Positions 23,109 to 32,924 of a stretch of 64,000 nucleotides of DNA are shown here, one piece after another. Position numbers and translations under genes: made by a program. The first letter of the stretch is position 1. Each line of letters opens with the position of its first letter. Source of the stretch: Bufo bufo (lineage: Eukaryota > Chordata > Amphibia > Anura > Bufonidae); assembly GCF_905171765.1 (NCBI RefSeq), contig NC_053393.1, positions 62,403,371 through 62,467,370 on the forward strand, given 5' to 3'. The notes under the pieces are model-generated. The model ran no database searches. It was given only the letters and a program-made list of their open reading frames with translations, and was not told the DNA's origin.

Positions 23109-23819
23109 ATGAGATCCAACGAGCTGTCACTATCAGTGAAGCAAGCCATCATTAGGGTGAAAAAACACAACAAACCCATCAGAGAAATAGCAAAAACATT
23201 ACGCGTGGCCAAAACAACTGTTTGGGACATTCTTAAAAAGAAGGAACGCACCGGTGAGCTCAGCAACACCAAAAGACCCGGAAGACCACGGAAAACAACT
23301 GTGGTGGATGACCGAAGAAGTCTTTCCCTGGTGAAGAAAACACCCTTCACAACAGTTGGCCACATCAAGAATATTTTCCAGGAGGTAGGTGTATGTGTGT
23401 CAAAGTCAACAATCAAGAGAAGACTTCACCAGAGTGAATACAGAGGGTTCACCACAAGATGTAAACCATTGGTGAGCCTCAAAAACAGGAAGGCCAGATT
23501 AGAGTTTGCCAAACGACATCTAAAAAAGCCTTCACAGTTCTGGAACAACATCCTATGAACAGATGAGACCAAGATCAACTTGTACCAGAGTGATGTTAAG
23601 AGAAGAGTACGGAGAAGGAAAGGAACTGCTCATGATCCTAAGCATACCACCTCATCAGTGAAGCATGGTGGTGGTAGTGTCATGGCGTGGGCATGTATGG
23701 CTGCCAATGAAACTGGTTCTCTTGTATTTATTGATGATGTGACTGCTGACAAAAGCAGCAGGATGAATTCTGAAGTGTTTTGGGCAATATTATCTGCTGG
23801 ACAGCTATCATTGGACAGC
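23109..23819 (+). pseudogene. Tc1-like transposase, N-terminal part
   Basis: The paired helix-turn-helix DNA-binding region is recognisable from the start (MRSNELSLSVKQAII...IREIAKTLRVAKTTVWDIL), followed by the GRPRKT AT-hook-like/NLS segment. A TGA stop at 23556-23558 lies just before TDET, the first catalytic Asp region. The frame then reopens through the glycine-rich box (HGGGSVMAW). It is cut at 23819 by the Gypsy 5' LTR. The start ATG at 23109 fits the family; an in-frame ATG six codons upstream is also possible. Confidence 0.88.
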
Positions 23820-24465
23820 TGTCACGAGGGTATCAAGAGCCACGTCTGACTCCGTTATACCCGGGGTCAGGAAGTCGCAGCGGGTGGCTGCGCGCTCTAT
23901 ATCTAAAGATCACGGTGTTTCTTAATGATTGTTTTCTGTGTTTGCCTTGCTATCCTTTTTGTCTCTCTCAGGGATCCGTAGCTTTCTTGTCTGCCACTCC
24001 CTACCTCCTTATATTCTCCCCTCACACTTCTCTAGTTGCCAGTTATAGAGCTTCCTGCCTGGACATCTATACTGACCCACTGGAGTGGTTAATCCTGGTT
24101 GTCGTTCCTGTGTGCTACCCTCCGGATCCCTGTTTGGCCTATTGTTGTCTCCTGTTGTCGCCCACCTGGGAATATATGTTGAGTCTGTGTTGTCTGTCCT
24201 CCCCTTGGTGTTTTCCCTTAGAGTTAGTGGTGCGGACTAGTGTTCCCATCGCCCTGTTCACTACCTAGGGCTCAGCTCAGGGAAAGCCAGGGCTTTAGGC
24301 ACGTGATCGGCGTACTGGTGAGGAACCCGTCTAGGGACGTCAGGGCAGCCAGGTGCCAGCCGCCAGGTGAGTCAGGGGTCACCATCTTCCCTCTCACTTG
24401 GGCAGGGCCTTCCTCGTTCCCTCCCTCTGTGTCACGTATGTGATAGCCACGCCGACCGTGATATT
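23820..24465 (+). repeat. 5' LTR of the Gypsy element, 646 bp
   Basis: It starts TGTCACGAGGGTATCAAGAG and ends GCCGACCGTGATA; the ends form a short inverted repeat (TGTCACG and CGTGATA). Compared with the 3' LTR it lacks a segment of about 16 bp near 23981 and a repeated 'gatcggcgtacgggtgag' unit. Only scattered substitutions separate the two. Confidence 0.93.
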
Positions 24466-24566
24466 ATAACTGGCCCTTACTTTTTGAGAAAAAATAAATA
24501 AATAAATAAATAAATTTTTAATTTTTTGTTTGTTGTTTTTTTTTCTCTCTCTACTTAGAATCCAAT

Positions 24567-25427
24567 ATGGATCCTATTGATGCCTTGGCAGAACAGCTTC
24601 AAAGCCTGTCTTTGGAGGTGGCAGGATTGAAGGCGTCTGTTCTCCAACAACAGCAGCAAATGCAGCAGACCGCACCCCCAGCGGTTGCTATGGGTAACCA
24701 GGTTGTCACTGAACCCAAGGTTGCTCTTCCCGACAGATTTTCTGGGGGAAGGGACAAATTTGCGACGTTCCGTGAGGCCTGCAAATTATATTTTAAGTTG
24801 CGCCCTTACTCCTCAGGTCATGAAGAACAGCGGGTAGGGATTGTCATTTCCCTGCTTCAGGGGGATCCGCAATCCTGGGCGTTCTCGTTACCCCCTGGTT
24901 CTCAGGTTCTTCGGTCAGTGGAGGGATTTTTTGGGGCTTTGGGTCTCATATATGATGACCCTGACCGAGTCGCCCTGGCTGAGTCGAAGTTACGGAGACT
25001 CCTACAGGGAGATCGGTCAGCAGAGGAATATTGCTCTGAGTTCCGTAGGTGGGCTACGGATACTCAGTGGAACGACCCGGCTCTCAGGAGTCAGTTCTGC
25101 TCTGGGTTATCTGAAAGGGTTAAGGATGCACTGGCGCTGTATGAGACCCCCCTTTCCCTTGATGCTGTTATGTCCCTCTCTATCAGAATAGATAGACGTC
25201 TTAGGGAGAGATCGAAAATTCCGGAGCAATTGGTTACCTCTCCCAAGCAACAGTCAGCCTGTACTGACTTAGATGAGCCTATACAGCTAGGCGGAACTTC
25301 TCGTCAGGTCCGTCCTCCCGAGGTTCGCCGTAGGGGGGGGGCTTGTTTTTTCTGTGGGGGGAGGGGTCATTTCATTAATGTCTGTCCCTCCTTTCTCAAA
25401 AACAAAAGACCGTCGGAAAACTACTAA
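24567..25427 (+). CDS. Gag polyprotein of the Gypsy element
   Basis: This 286-codon frame encodes the structural protein expected to form the cytoplasmic particle that packages element RNA. It opens with MDPIDALAEQLQSL and a Gln-rich helix (residues about 26-34). A retrotransposon gag core with PDRFSGGRDKF, DPQSWAFSL and the helical 'RSAEEYCSEFRRW' region follows. A zinc knuckle of C-x2-C-x4-H-x4-C form (CFFCGGRGHFINVC) lies near residues 262-275. The ATG is 101 bp after the 5' LTR. The pol frame lies at -1 relative to gag and is open across the gag stop, so a -1 frameshift is the likely expression route. No ideal slippery heptamer is obvious; 'tcaaaaacaaaag' at about 25396-25408 is the best region to inspect. 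Confidence 0.9.
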   Translation: MDPIDALAEQLQSLSLEVAGLKASVLQQQQQMQQTAPPAVAMGNQVVTEPKVALPDRFSGGRDKFATFREACKLYFKLRPYSSGHEEQRVGIVISLLQGDPQSWAFSLPPGSQVLRSVEGFFGALGLIYDDPDRVALAESKLRRLLQGDRSAEEYCSEFRRWATDTQWNDPALRSQFCSGLSERVKDALALYETPLSLDAVMSLSIRIDRRLRERSKIPEQLVTSPKQQSACTDLDEPIQLGGTSRQVRPPEVRRRGGACFFCGGRGHFINVCPSFLKNKRPSENY

Positions 25428-25492
25428 CCCCGGGCTGTGCGGAGGATGTCAGCCGGGGAGTATACGTTTCCTCCATACGAACATCTCAATTT

Positions 25493-28400
25493 GTGTTACC
25501 AGCGGTCATTGTTTTTGGTGTTAAGACGGAGTCTATTTCTGTTTTTCTAGACAGTGGAGCAGGGGTAAACTTGATTGATGCCCATTTTGCCCGCACTATG
25601 GGTTTGTCTCTCTGTACGCTGCAGAGACCTATTCCCGTATTCGCTATAGATTCTGCTCCTCTGTCTCAGAGAAACCTCACCCACATTGTTCGTAATTTAC
25701 ACCTTCGGGTAGGGGACCACCATAATGAGTGTCTTTCATGTTACGTTCTGGAGGGCCTTCCCTCTCCGGTGGTATTGGGTCTTCCCTGGTTGGTAGCGCA
25801 CAATCCAGTGGTGGATTGGCAGGCCAGGGAGATATTGGAGTGGAGTGAGCATTGCAGAGAGAATTGCTTAAATAACAATTGCTTAATCGCCTCCATAGCT
25901 TCCCTACCTACATTTATTTCGGACTTTGAGGACGTTTTTTCTGAAAAGGGTTGCCAGAAACTACCACCTCATCGTCCTTATGATTGCCCGGTTAACCTGA
26001 TTCCCGGGGCAAAATTACCCAAGTCCAGGTTGTATAATCTTTCGGGTCCCGGGAGACAAGCCATGAAAGATTATATCTCCGAGAGTCTGGCTAAGGGACA
26101 CATCAGACCCTCTTCTTCACCCGTGGCTGCAGGGTTTTTCTTTGTTAAAAAGAAAGATGGGGGCCTGCGTCCTTGCTTAGATTTCCGTGAGTTAAACCAG
26201 ATAACCATCCGTGACCCATACCCTCTTCCTCTCATTCCTGACCTTTTTAATCAGATTGCGGGTGCTAAGTGGTTCTCCAAACTTGATCTTAGGGGGGCCT
26301 ACAATCTGATTCGTATCAGGGAAGGTGATGAGTGGAAGACAGCTTTTAACACCCCTGAGGGGCATTATGAAAATCTAGTTATGCCTTTCGGTCTGACCAA
26401 TGCCCCTGCTGTCTTCCAACATTTTGTTAATGATATTTTTAGTCATCTCATCGGCAGGTTTGTAGTCATATACCTAGATGATATCTTAATTTATTCGGCT
26501 GATCTGAAAACACATGAGGTGCATGTCAGGCAAGTACTGCAGGTCCTACGGACGAATAAATTATATGCGAAAATTGAAAAATGTGTCTTTGCTGTTCAGG
26601 AATTACAGTTCCTGGGATATCTATTATCTGCTTCAGGTTTCCGCATGGATCCTGGGAAGGTCCAGGCAATTTTAGATTGGGATCTTCCTGAGAACCTTAA
26701 AGCCCTACAACGGTTTTTGGGTTTCGCTAATTTTTATAGAAAGTTCATTAAAAATTATTCAGTGATCGTTAAACCCCTTACCGACATGACTAGGAAGGGG
26801 ACGGATTTTTCCAAATGGTCTGACGCCGCTAAAGATGCATTTTCCTCTCTAAAGGAGAGGTTTACCTCGGCACCTGTTCTAATTCAACCTGATGTCTCCC
26901 AGCCTTTTATTGTCGAGGTAGATGCGTCAGAGGTGGGAGTGGGAGCTGTATTGTCTCAGGGTCCGTCTCCTGGCAAATGGCGTCCTTGCGCTTTCTTTTC
27001 CAAAAAATTATCTTCTGCGGAGAAGAATTATGATATTGGAAATAGGGAACTGTTGGCGATTAAACTGGCGCTTGAAGAGTGGCGTCACTTCTTAGAGGGA
27101 GCAATCCACCCCGTCACGGTGATTACGGATCACAAGAACCTTCTGTACCTAGAATCGGCTAAGCGTCTCACCCCTAGACAAGCTAGGTGGTCGCTATTCT
27201 TTACCAGATTTAACTTTGTAATCACCTATCGTCCTGGGGCAAAAAATACCAAGGCAGACGCATTATCTCGTAGTTTCCCTGGAGGGGGTAATGTTTGTGA
27301 TCCGGTACCTATTTTACAAAGAGGAGTGGTTGTCTCTGCTGTACACTCTGTTCTAGAGGGAAAGGTGTTAGAGGCTCAGGGGGACGCCCCGTCCTCTTGC
27401 CCCTCAGAGAAATTGTTTGTACCGTTAAACCTGCGTCTTGAATTATTAAAAGAACATCATAATTCGGCACTTGCTGGACACCCGGGTAGTAAAGCAACCT
27501 TGGAGCTTTTATCTCGTCGTTTTTGGTGGCCAAGGTTGCGTCAGGATGTAATGGATTTCGTGTCTACTTGTTCTACTTGTGCACGCGCGAAAGTCTCTCA
27601 TACACGTCCAGCAGGGTCTTTATTGCCACTTTTCATCCCCAATAGGCCATGGACACATCTGTCAATGGATTTCATCACTGACTTACCGTTGTCGGCAGGT
27701 AAAACAGTTATCTTGGTAGTAGTAGACAGGTTTAGCAAAATGGTACACTTTATTGCGCTACCCGCACTTCCTAATGCTAAAACTCTCGCTCAGGTGTTTA
27801 TCAGTGAAATCGTGAAGCTTCACGGGGTCCCTTCCGATGTGGTTTTGGATCGGGGAACCCAGTTTATTTCTAAGTTTTGGAAAGCTTTTTGTTCCCGTTT
27901 GGGGGTTCACTTGTCCTTTTCCTCAGCTTTCCATCCTCAGTCGAATGGACAGACTGAGCGTACCAACCAAAACCTAGAAACATATTTAAGGTGTTTTGTG
28001 TCTGAAAACCAAGAGTTGTGGTCATCATATTTACCGTTAGCTGAGTTTGCCATAAATAATCATTATCAGGAGTCCACTGGCAAGTCACCATTCCTTGGTG
28101 CATACGGTTTTCATCCCCAATTTTGTACTTTCAAAGAGGGGGGGTCTTCTGGGGTTCCCGAAGAGGAAAGGTTTTCTTCATCTCTTTCATCGGTATGGCA
28201 GAAGGTGCAAGTTAACTTGAAAAAGATGAGTGGTAAATATAAATGCATGGCCGATAAGAAACGGTCGCCAGGTCCGGACCTAGGAGTGAATGACTATGTG
28301 TGGTTGTCTACTAGGAATATTAAGTTGAAGGTTCCTTCTTGGAAACTGGGTCCTAGGTTCATTGGTCCCTATAAAATAGTAGCCGTCATTAACCCTGTGG

Positions 28401-28846
28401 CTTTTCGCCTGGAGCTACCTCAGACTTTTAAGAACCATAACGTCTTCCATAAATCGTTACTCAAGAAGTATGTTCCACCTCTAGAACCATCGCCGCTGCC
28501 ACCTCCTCCTGTTATTGTGGATGGTAATCTGGAGTTTCAAATAGCCAGAATTGTTGATTCTCGTCGGGTCCGCCGCTCTCTTCAGTATCTGGTGCATTGG
28601 AGGGGTTACAGTCCCGAGGAAAGAATGTGGGTTCCAGCGTCAGAGGTAAACGCCAACAGGTTAATTCAGACTTTCCATGCCTCTCATCCGGAGAGACCTG
28701 GTCCTGAGTGTCCGGAGGCCCCTCGTGAAAGGGGGGGTACTGTCACGAGGGTATCAAGAGCCACGTCTGACTCCGTTATACCCGGGGTCAGGAAGTCGCA
28801 GCGGGTGGCTGCGCGCTCTATATCTAAAGATCACGGTGTTTCTTAA
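25493..28846 (+). CDS. Pol polyprotein with chromodomain (Gypsy chromovirus)
   Basis: The domains run in the Gypsy order. Residues are numbered from a GTG at 25493, which is unlikely to be the true start because the frame is open back to at least 25391. Protease: FLDSGAG near residue 20. Reverse transcriptase: about 180-350, with YLDD at 327-330. RNase H: VDASEVGVGA at about 476 and TDHKN at about 545. Integrase zinc finger: H655, H663, C693 and C696. Catalytic core: D726, D786 and E822 (35 residues between the last two). C-terminal chromodomain: about 1015-1062, with YLVHWRGYS and W1046. Chromodomains bind modified histone tails and steer insertion toward marked chromatin. The last 35 codons run into the 3' LTR. 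No stop or frameshift was seen. Confidence 0.93.
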   Translation: MLPAVIVFGVKTESISVFLDSGAGVNLIDAHFARTMGLSLCTLQRPIPVFAIDSAPLSQRNLTHIVRNLHLRVGDHHNECLSCYVLEGLPSPVVLGLPWLVAHNPVVDWQAREILEWSEHCRENCLNNNCLIASIASLPTFISDFEDVFSEKGCQKLPPHRPYDCPVNLIPGAKLPKSRLYNLSGPGRQAMKDYISESLAKGHIRPSSSPVAAGFFFVKKKDGGLRPCLDFRELNQITIRDPYPLPLIPDLFNQIAGAKWFSKLDLRGAYNLIRIREGDEWKTAFNTPEGHYENLVMPFGLTNAPAVFQHFVNDIFSHLIGRFVVIYLDDILIYSADLKTHEVHVRQVLQVLRTNKLYAKIEKCVFAVQELQFLGYLLSASGFRMDPGKVQAILDWDLPENLKALQRFLGFANFYRKFIKNYSVIVKPLTDMTRKGTDFSKWSDAAKDAFSSLKERFTSAPVLIQPDVSQPFIVEVDASEVGVGAVLSQGPSPGKWRPCAFFSKKLSSAEKNYDIGNRELLAIKLALEEWRHFLEGAIHPVTVITDHKNLLYLESAKRLTPRQARWSLFFTRFNFVITYRPGAKNTKADALSRSFPGGGNVCDPVPILQRGVVVSAVHSVLEGKVLEAQGDAPSSCPSEKLFVPLNLRLELLKEHHNSALAGHPGSKATLELLSRRFWWPRLRQDVMDFVSTCSTCARAKVSHTRPAGSLLPLFIPNRPWTHLSMDFITDLPLSAGKTVILVVVDRFSKMVHFIALPALPNAKTLAQVFISEIVKLHGVPSDVVLDRGTQFISKFWKAFCSRLGVHLSFSSAFHPQSNGQTERTNQNLETYLRCFVSENQELWSSYLPLAEFAINNHYQESTGKSPFLGAYGFHPQFCTFKEGGSSGVPEEERFSSSLSSVWQKVQVNLKKMSGKYKCMADKKRSPGPDLGVNDYVWLSTRNIKLKVPSWKLGPRFIGPYKIVAVINPVAFRLELPQTFKNHNVFHKSLLKKYVPPLEPSPLPPPPVIVDGNLEFQIARIVDSRRVRRSLQYLVHWRGYSPEERMWVPASEVNANRLIQTFHASHPERPGPECPEAPRERGGTVTRVSRATSDSVIPGVRKSQRVAARSISKDHGVS
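28724..28740 (+). other. Polypurine tract before the 3' LTR
   Basis: GTGAAAGGGGGGGTAC directly precedes the LTR start TGTCACG at 28741. A purine run here is expected as the primer for plus-strand DNA synthesis. Confidence 0.8.
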
Positions 28847-29417
28847 TGATTTTTTTCTGTGTTTGCCTTGCTATCCTTTTTGTCTCTCTCAGGGATCCGT
28901 AGCTTCTCCTCCTCAGCTGTTTCTTGTCTGCCACTCCCTACCTCCTTATATTCTCCCCTCACACTTCTCTAGTTGCCAGTTATAGAGCTTCCTGCCTGGA
29001 CATCTATACTGACCCACTGGAGTGGTTAATCCTGGTTGTCGTTCCTGTGTGCTACCCTCCGGATCCCTGTTTGGCTTATTGTTGTCTCCTGTTGTCGCCC
29101 ACCTGGGAATATATGTTGAGTCTGTGTTGTCTGTCCTCCCCTTGGTGTTTTACCTTAGAGTTAGTGGTGCGGACTAGTGTTCCCATCGCCCTGTTCACTA
29201 CCTAGGGCTCAGCTCAGGGAAAGCCAGGGCTTTAGGCACGTGATCGGCGTACGGGTGAGGAACGTGATCGGCGTACGGGTGAGCGTAGGGATGTCAGGGC
29301 AGCCAGGTGCCAGCCGCCAGGTGAGTCAGGGGTCACCATCTTCCCTCTCACTTGGGCAGGGCCTTCCTCGTTCCCTCCCTCTGTGTCACGTATGTGATAG
29401 CCACGCCGACCGTGATA
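28741..29417 (+). repeat. 3' LTR of the Gypsy element, 677 bp
   Basis: It is nearly identical to the 5' LTR. Differences include an extra 'ctcctcctcagctgt' near 28904-28920 and a doubled 'acgtgatcggcgtacgggtg' at about 29238-29284. It is followed by the target duplication ACAGC and the rest of the Tc1 transposase. Confidence 0.93.
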
Positions 29418-29422
29418 ACAGC

Positions 29423-29705
29423 ACTTCACAGTGCAGATGGACAATGACCCAAAGCATACTGCAAAAGTAACCAAAGAGTTTTTTAAGGGAAAGAAGTGGA
29501 ATGTTATGCAATGGCCAAGTCAATCACCTGACCTGAATCCGATTGAGCATGCATTTCACTTGCTGAAGACAAAACTGAAGGGAAAATGCCCCAAGAACAA
29601 GCAGGAACTGAAGACAGTTGCAGTAGAGGCCTGGCAGAGCATTACCAGGGATGAAACCCAGCGTCTGGTGATGTACAGTATATGCGTTCCAGACTTCAGG
29701 CTGTA
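29423..29705 (+). pseudogene. Tc1-like transposase, C-terminal part
   Basis: It continues the frame cut at 23819. MDNDPKHT contains the second catalytic Asp and SPDLNPIEH the Glu, with 34 residues between them (DD34E, the Tc1 signature). It ends with a stop at 29703-29705. Separation from the N-terminal half by the Gypsy element, plus the TGA in that half, make it inactive. Confidence 0.9.
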
Positions 29706-30885
29706 ATTTACTGCAAAGGATTTGCAACCAAGTATTAAAAAGTGAAAGTTTGATTTATGATTATTATTCTGTCCCATTACTTTTGGTTCCTTAACAAATG
29801 GGATGCACATATGCAAACTGTTGTAATTCCTAAACCGTTCACCTGATTTGGATGTAAATACCCTCAAATGACAGTCTGCAGTTAAAGCACATCTTGTTAG
29901 AATTGTGTCCATGTCCCAATATTTATGGACCTGACTGTATGTATGCTACATACATACATATATTCATAGTGCTGTGATGTCACAAGTTCACAACAATACT
30001 TAGTGCACCAATCACTAATAAGTAATCAGACCTGTTAAAATGTGAAGTTATCGCGCCAAAATATTTTCATCATTAGTGCTGATTTCGCAATCGCAAATAT
30101 ATTGGAGCACTCTATCTGCATATAAAGCTATTGTAATGTTCTGCCATGCCAACCATTTTATCCAGTCTCAGGAAACTTTTAGCAGCTTGAAAAATGTAGC
30201 TATAGTGACCCACGCCTGTATTTCACATGCATTATGCGAATATTACATTGCCGATTTTTCACGATCAAGAAAATAATCTCGAATTCGCGAATATATGACA
30301 AATATTCTACCAAATATTTGTGAAATATCGCAATTTCGCAAATTTCGAATATTGCCCCTGCCGCTCATCACTACTCATGTCCCTCTTCAAGTGGGCTTGG
30401 TGAGAGAGCCAAATCAAAGAATGGTGATGAAAAGAGCTCCTCGGAATATTCGAGTGTGGGATTGTTTGCCAAGACTCTCCATGGTGGAAGGAATGAGGAT
30501 CGGGGTGCGGATTCTGTTGACCAGACTCTTGACTACTGAGACTAGACTTTGTGGAAGACAGCGTGTTGCTTAACTCACTGGAATCATTATCTGATGCAAC
30601 CCAACCAAACACCTGGTCGCACTTGTGTGACTTCGAGAGTGGTGTCCTGCGCCACCCTGCAAACTGGGACATGAAGCTAGGTATCGTAGATGAGTGTGTT
30701 TCCTGTGCTCTGGCAGCAGGAACAGTTTCACGGTGCCCAGGGCCACGGCCTCTGCGTGCACCATCAGCAGCACGGCCACTTCCCCGTCCCTTACAGCTTA
30801 CCTTGAGCATATTAATGCTTGCAAGCATATATATGCTTGCAAGTATGCCACATGTACAGTAGCGCAGGTTTTGCAAGTGTATGTG

Positions 30886-31690
30886 CAAATAAATTAAACT
30901 GAATATCACAGATATTTAGGATGCGCAAACGTTATACAGGAGATGTAGCGCAGGTAATGTCGCTATCACCAGCGGCGAAAAAATTAAACTGAATGTCACT
31001 GATATTTAGGATGTGCAAACGTTATACAGGAGATGTAGCGCATGTAATGTCGCTGACAATTTTTTTTTTATTGAATGTCACTGATATTTAGGATGTGCAA
31101 ACGTTATACAGGAGAATTAGCGCAGGTAATGTCGCTGTCAGCAGCGGCGTAAAAATTAAACTGAATGTCACTGATATTTAGGATGCGCAAACGTTATACA
31201 GGAGATGTAGCACAGGTAATGTTGCTGTCACCAGCGGCGAAAATATTAAACTGAATGTCACTGATATTTAGGATGTGCAAACGTTATACAGAAGATGTAG
31301 TGCACGTAATGTCGCTCTCACCAGTGGCGAAAAAATTACACTAAATGTCACTGATATTTAGGATGCTCAAATGTTATACAGGAGATGCAGTACAGGTAAT
31401 GTCGCTGTCACCAGATGCAATTTTTTTTTACTAATTGTCAATGACATGTAGGATGCGCAAACGTTATACAGGAGACACCGTGACGTGGTGCATGAGGGGC
31501 TCCGATATGTTCCTGACTGGAAGACTGGAGATGTAGCGCAGGTAATGTCGCTGTCAGCAGCAGACAAACAATTGCGCTGAATGTCGCAGATATTTAGGAT
31601 GCGCAAATTTCACACAACAGATGTAGAAGAGGTTGTGCCACTGTCAGCAGCGGCGAAACAATTGAATGCAATTTAGCGCAGGTTGCGCTA
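30886..31690. repeat. 90-bp tandem repeat, about 8 copies
   Basis: 'gatatttaggatgcgcaaac' recurs at about 30911, 31001, 31083, 31173, 31263 and 31353 and, in decayed form, at 31445 and 31595. Units also carry 'aatgtcgctgtcaccagcgg'. It lies just upstream of the start of decayed hAT copy 4 (minus strand). Its position is analogous to the 78-bp array of copy 1. Confidence 0.88.
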
Positions 31691-32003
31691 ATAAATTTAT
31701 ATTTCAGCCAGATAAAACAATAGTCCTTAAAAGTACTTTTGGGTCTCTAACACCTTTCAAGACAAAACCCTGCCTAAAAAAAAAAAAAACTATTCCTGTC
31801 CCTACATTATCTGTCCCTTCTGCTGCAGCTCTCCCTGACTAAGACGCGTTACGGCCAGCCAATCACTGTAATGCCAGTAACCAAGATGGCTTCGGCATTA
31901 CAGTGAGTGGCAGTACCTCCGCGCACGTTGATTGGCTGCGTAGCGCAGCCGAACACTACTTCTTATACTACCTGATATACACTGTGCATTCATAGTCCAA
32001 GAC

Positions 32004-32821
32004 TAGGGATGAGCGAACCCGAACGGCAAAGTTCGGTGTTCAGGTGATTTTATTATTTACCGTTATAACATGGTTATATCGGAAAATAGAAGTACTCTTA
32101 AGACAGAATGCAAAAGAATATGGCCATTTAGGGATTAAAAAAAAAAAACTCACCTCATCCACTTGATTACGCTGCAGCAGTCTCTTCTATTTTCATTAAG
32201 CAAGGCCTACCAAAGGGCCTAAGGCTACTTTCACACTGCCGTTGGTTTCCATTTCTGAGATCCGTTCAGGGCTCTCACAAGCAGTCCAAAACGGATCAGT
32301 TTTGCCCTAAGGCATTCTGAATGGAAAAGGATCCGCTCAGAATGCATCAGTTTGGCTCAATTCCGTCTCCATTCCGCTTTGGAAGTAAACACCAAAATGC
32401 TGCTGCAGCACAATCGAGTGGATGAGGTGAACAGTTTTTTTTTTTAACCCATAAATGCCATATTCCTTTGCATTATGTCTTAAGAATGCTATTATTTTCC
32501 GATATAACCATGTTATAACGGAAAATAATAAAGTGAAGTTTGGGTCCCCATTGACTTCAGTAAGGTTCTGGTCTGGGGTCAAGTTCGGGTCCCGAACCCG
32601 AACCTGAACTTTGCCATATTCCTTTGCATTATGTCTTAAAAATTGTTATTATTTTCCGATATAACCATGTTATAACGGAAAATAATAAAGTGAAGTTTGG
32701 GTCCCCATTGACTTCAGTAAGGTTCTGGTCTGGGGTCAAGTTCGGGTCCCGAACCTGAACTTTGACCTGAAGTTCAGCCGAACTCGGCAAACCCAAACTT
32801 CCACGGGTTCACGTATCTCTA
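32004..32821. mobile_element. Foldback hAT-type MITE with 8-bp TSD
   Basis: The left end is TAGGGATGAGCGAACCCGAAC. The right end, GGGTTCACGTATCTCTA, is a decayed inverse. The exact duplication TCCAAGAC flanks it (31996-32003 and 32822-32829). The long inner arms (about 32053-32150 and 32410-32525) are inverse copies containing 'ccgttataacatggttata'. The right part carries a tandem duplication (about 32455-32605 and 32610-32765). It is non-coding. Confidence 0.85.
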
Positions 32822-32924
32822 TCCAAGACACTTCCTGCTGTTCTTGAATTCAACTGAGGCATCATGTTATCAGAAACAGCACAACTTTTTAACCACTCAA
32901 TGGCCATTTTATTTAGCATTCTGT

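Larger units (their letters stand above)
23820..29417 (+). mobile_element. Gypsy LTR retrotransposon, chromovirus type, 5.6 kb
   Basis: Two LTRs (23820-24465 and 28741-29417) enclose gag and pol. A 5-bp duplication ACAGC flanks it (23815-23819 and 29418-29422) inside a Tc1 transposase gene. Gag has a CCHC knuckle. Pol has protease, RT, RNase H, integrase and a C-terminal chromodomain in one uninterrupted frame. A purine tract precedes the 3' LTR. Uninterrupted frames and highly similar LTRs point to a young insertion. The primer-binding site after 24465 could not be assigned to a tRNA with confidence. Confidence 0.95.
22751..29937 (+). mobile_element. Tc1-like (DD34E) transposon split by a Gypsy insertion
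   Basis: The termini CAGTCAGGTCCATAAATATT and AATATTTATGGACCTGACTG are perfect inverse copies, and homology continues for tens of bases ('gggacatggacacaattct'). The right flank is TA. The left flank is CA, probably a mutated TA. Without the 5.6-kb Gypsy the element is about 1.6 kb, normal for Tc1. It carries one broken transposase in two halves. Confidence 0.9.
22285..30373. mobile_element. AT-rich hAT-type element with nested Tc1 and Gypsy
   Basis: The ends are TAGTGTTGGGTGTGAATATT and GCCGCTCATCACTA, with exact 8-bp duplication CTCATGTC at 22277-22284 and 30374-30381. Without the nested Tc1 it is about 0.9 kb and has no coding capacity. It is flanked on both sides by the same decayed hAT gene, which proves it inserted there. 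Confidence 0.9.
20215..30812 (-). pseudogene. Decayed hAT transposase (copy 4), split by two later insertions
   Basis: This is a diverged relative of the BED-finger hAT enzyme, read right to left. The N-terminus lies at about 30812-30374 (Gly/Arg-rich, then Ser-rich). After a gap filled by the element at 22285-30373 comes an acidic region (22284-21860) and a BED finger in the 21588-21881 frame (WRFFEESADDKRIVICNLC ... HHIASKH). After the 21358-21649 MITE come the core start (21278-21000, ALEMLPFRLVDTEPF) and a fragment at 20649-20215 that aligns with copy 2 around 62050-62540. The C-terminal third is absent. Several frameshifts are present. It is the oldest layer of this nest. Confidence 0.8.
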
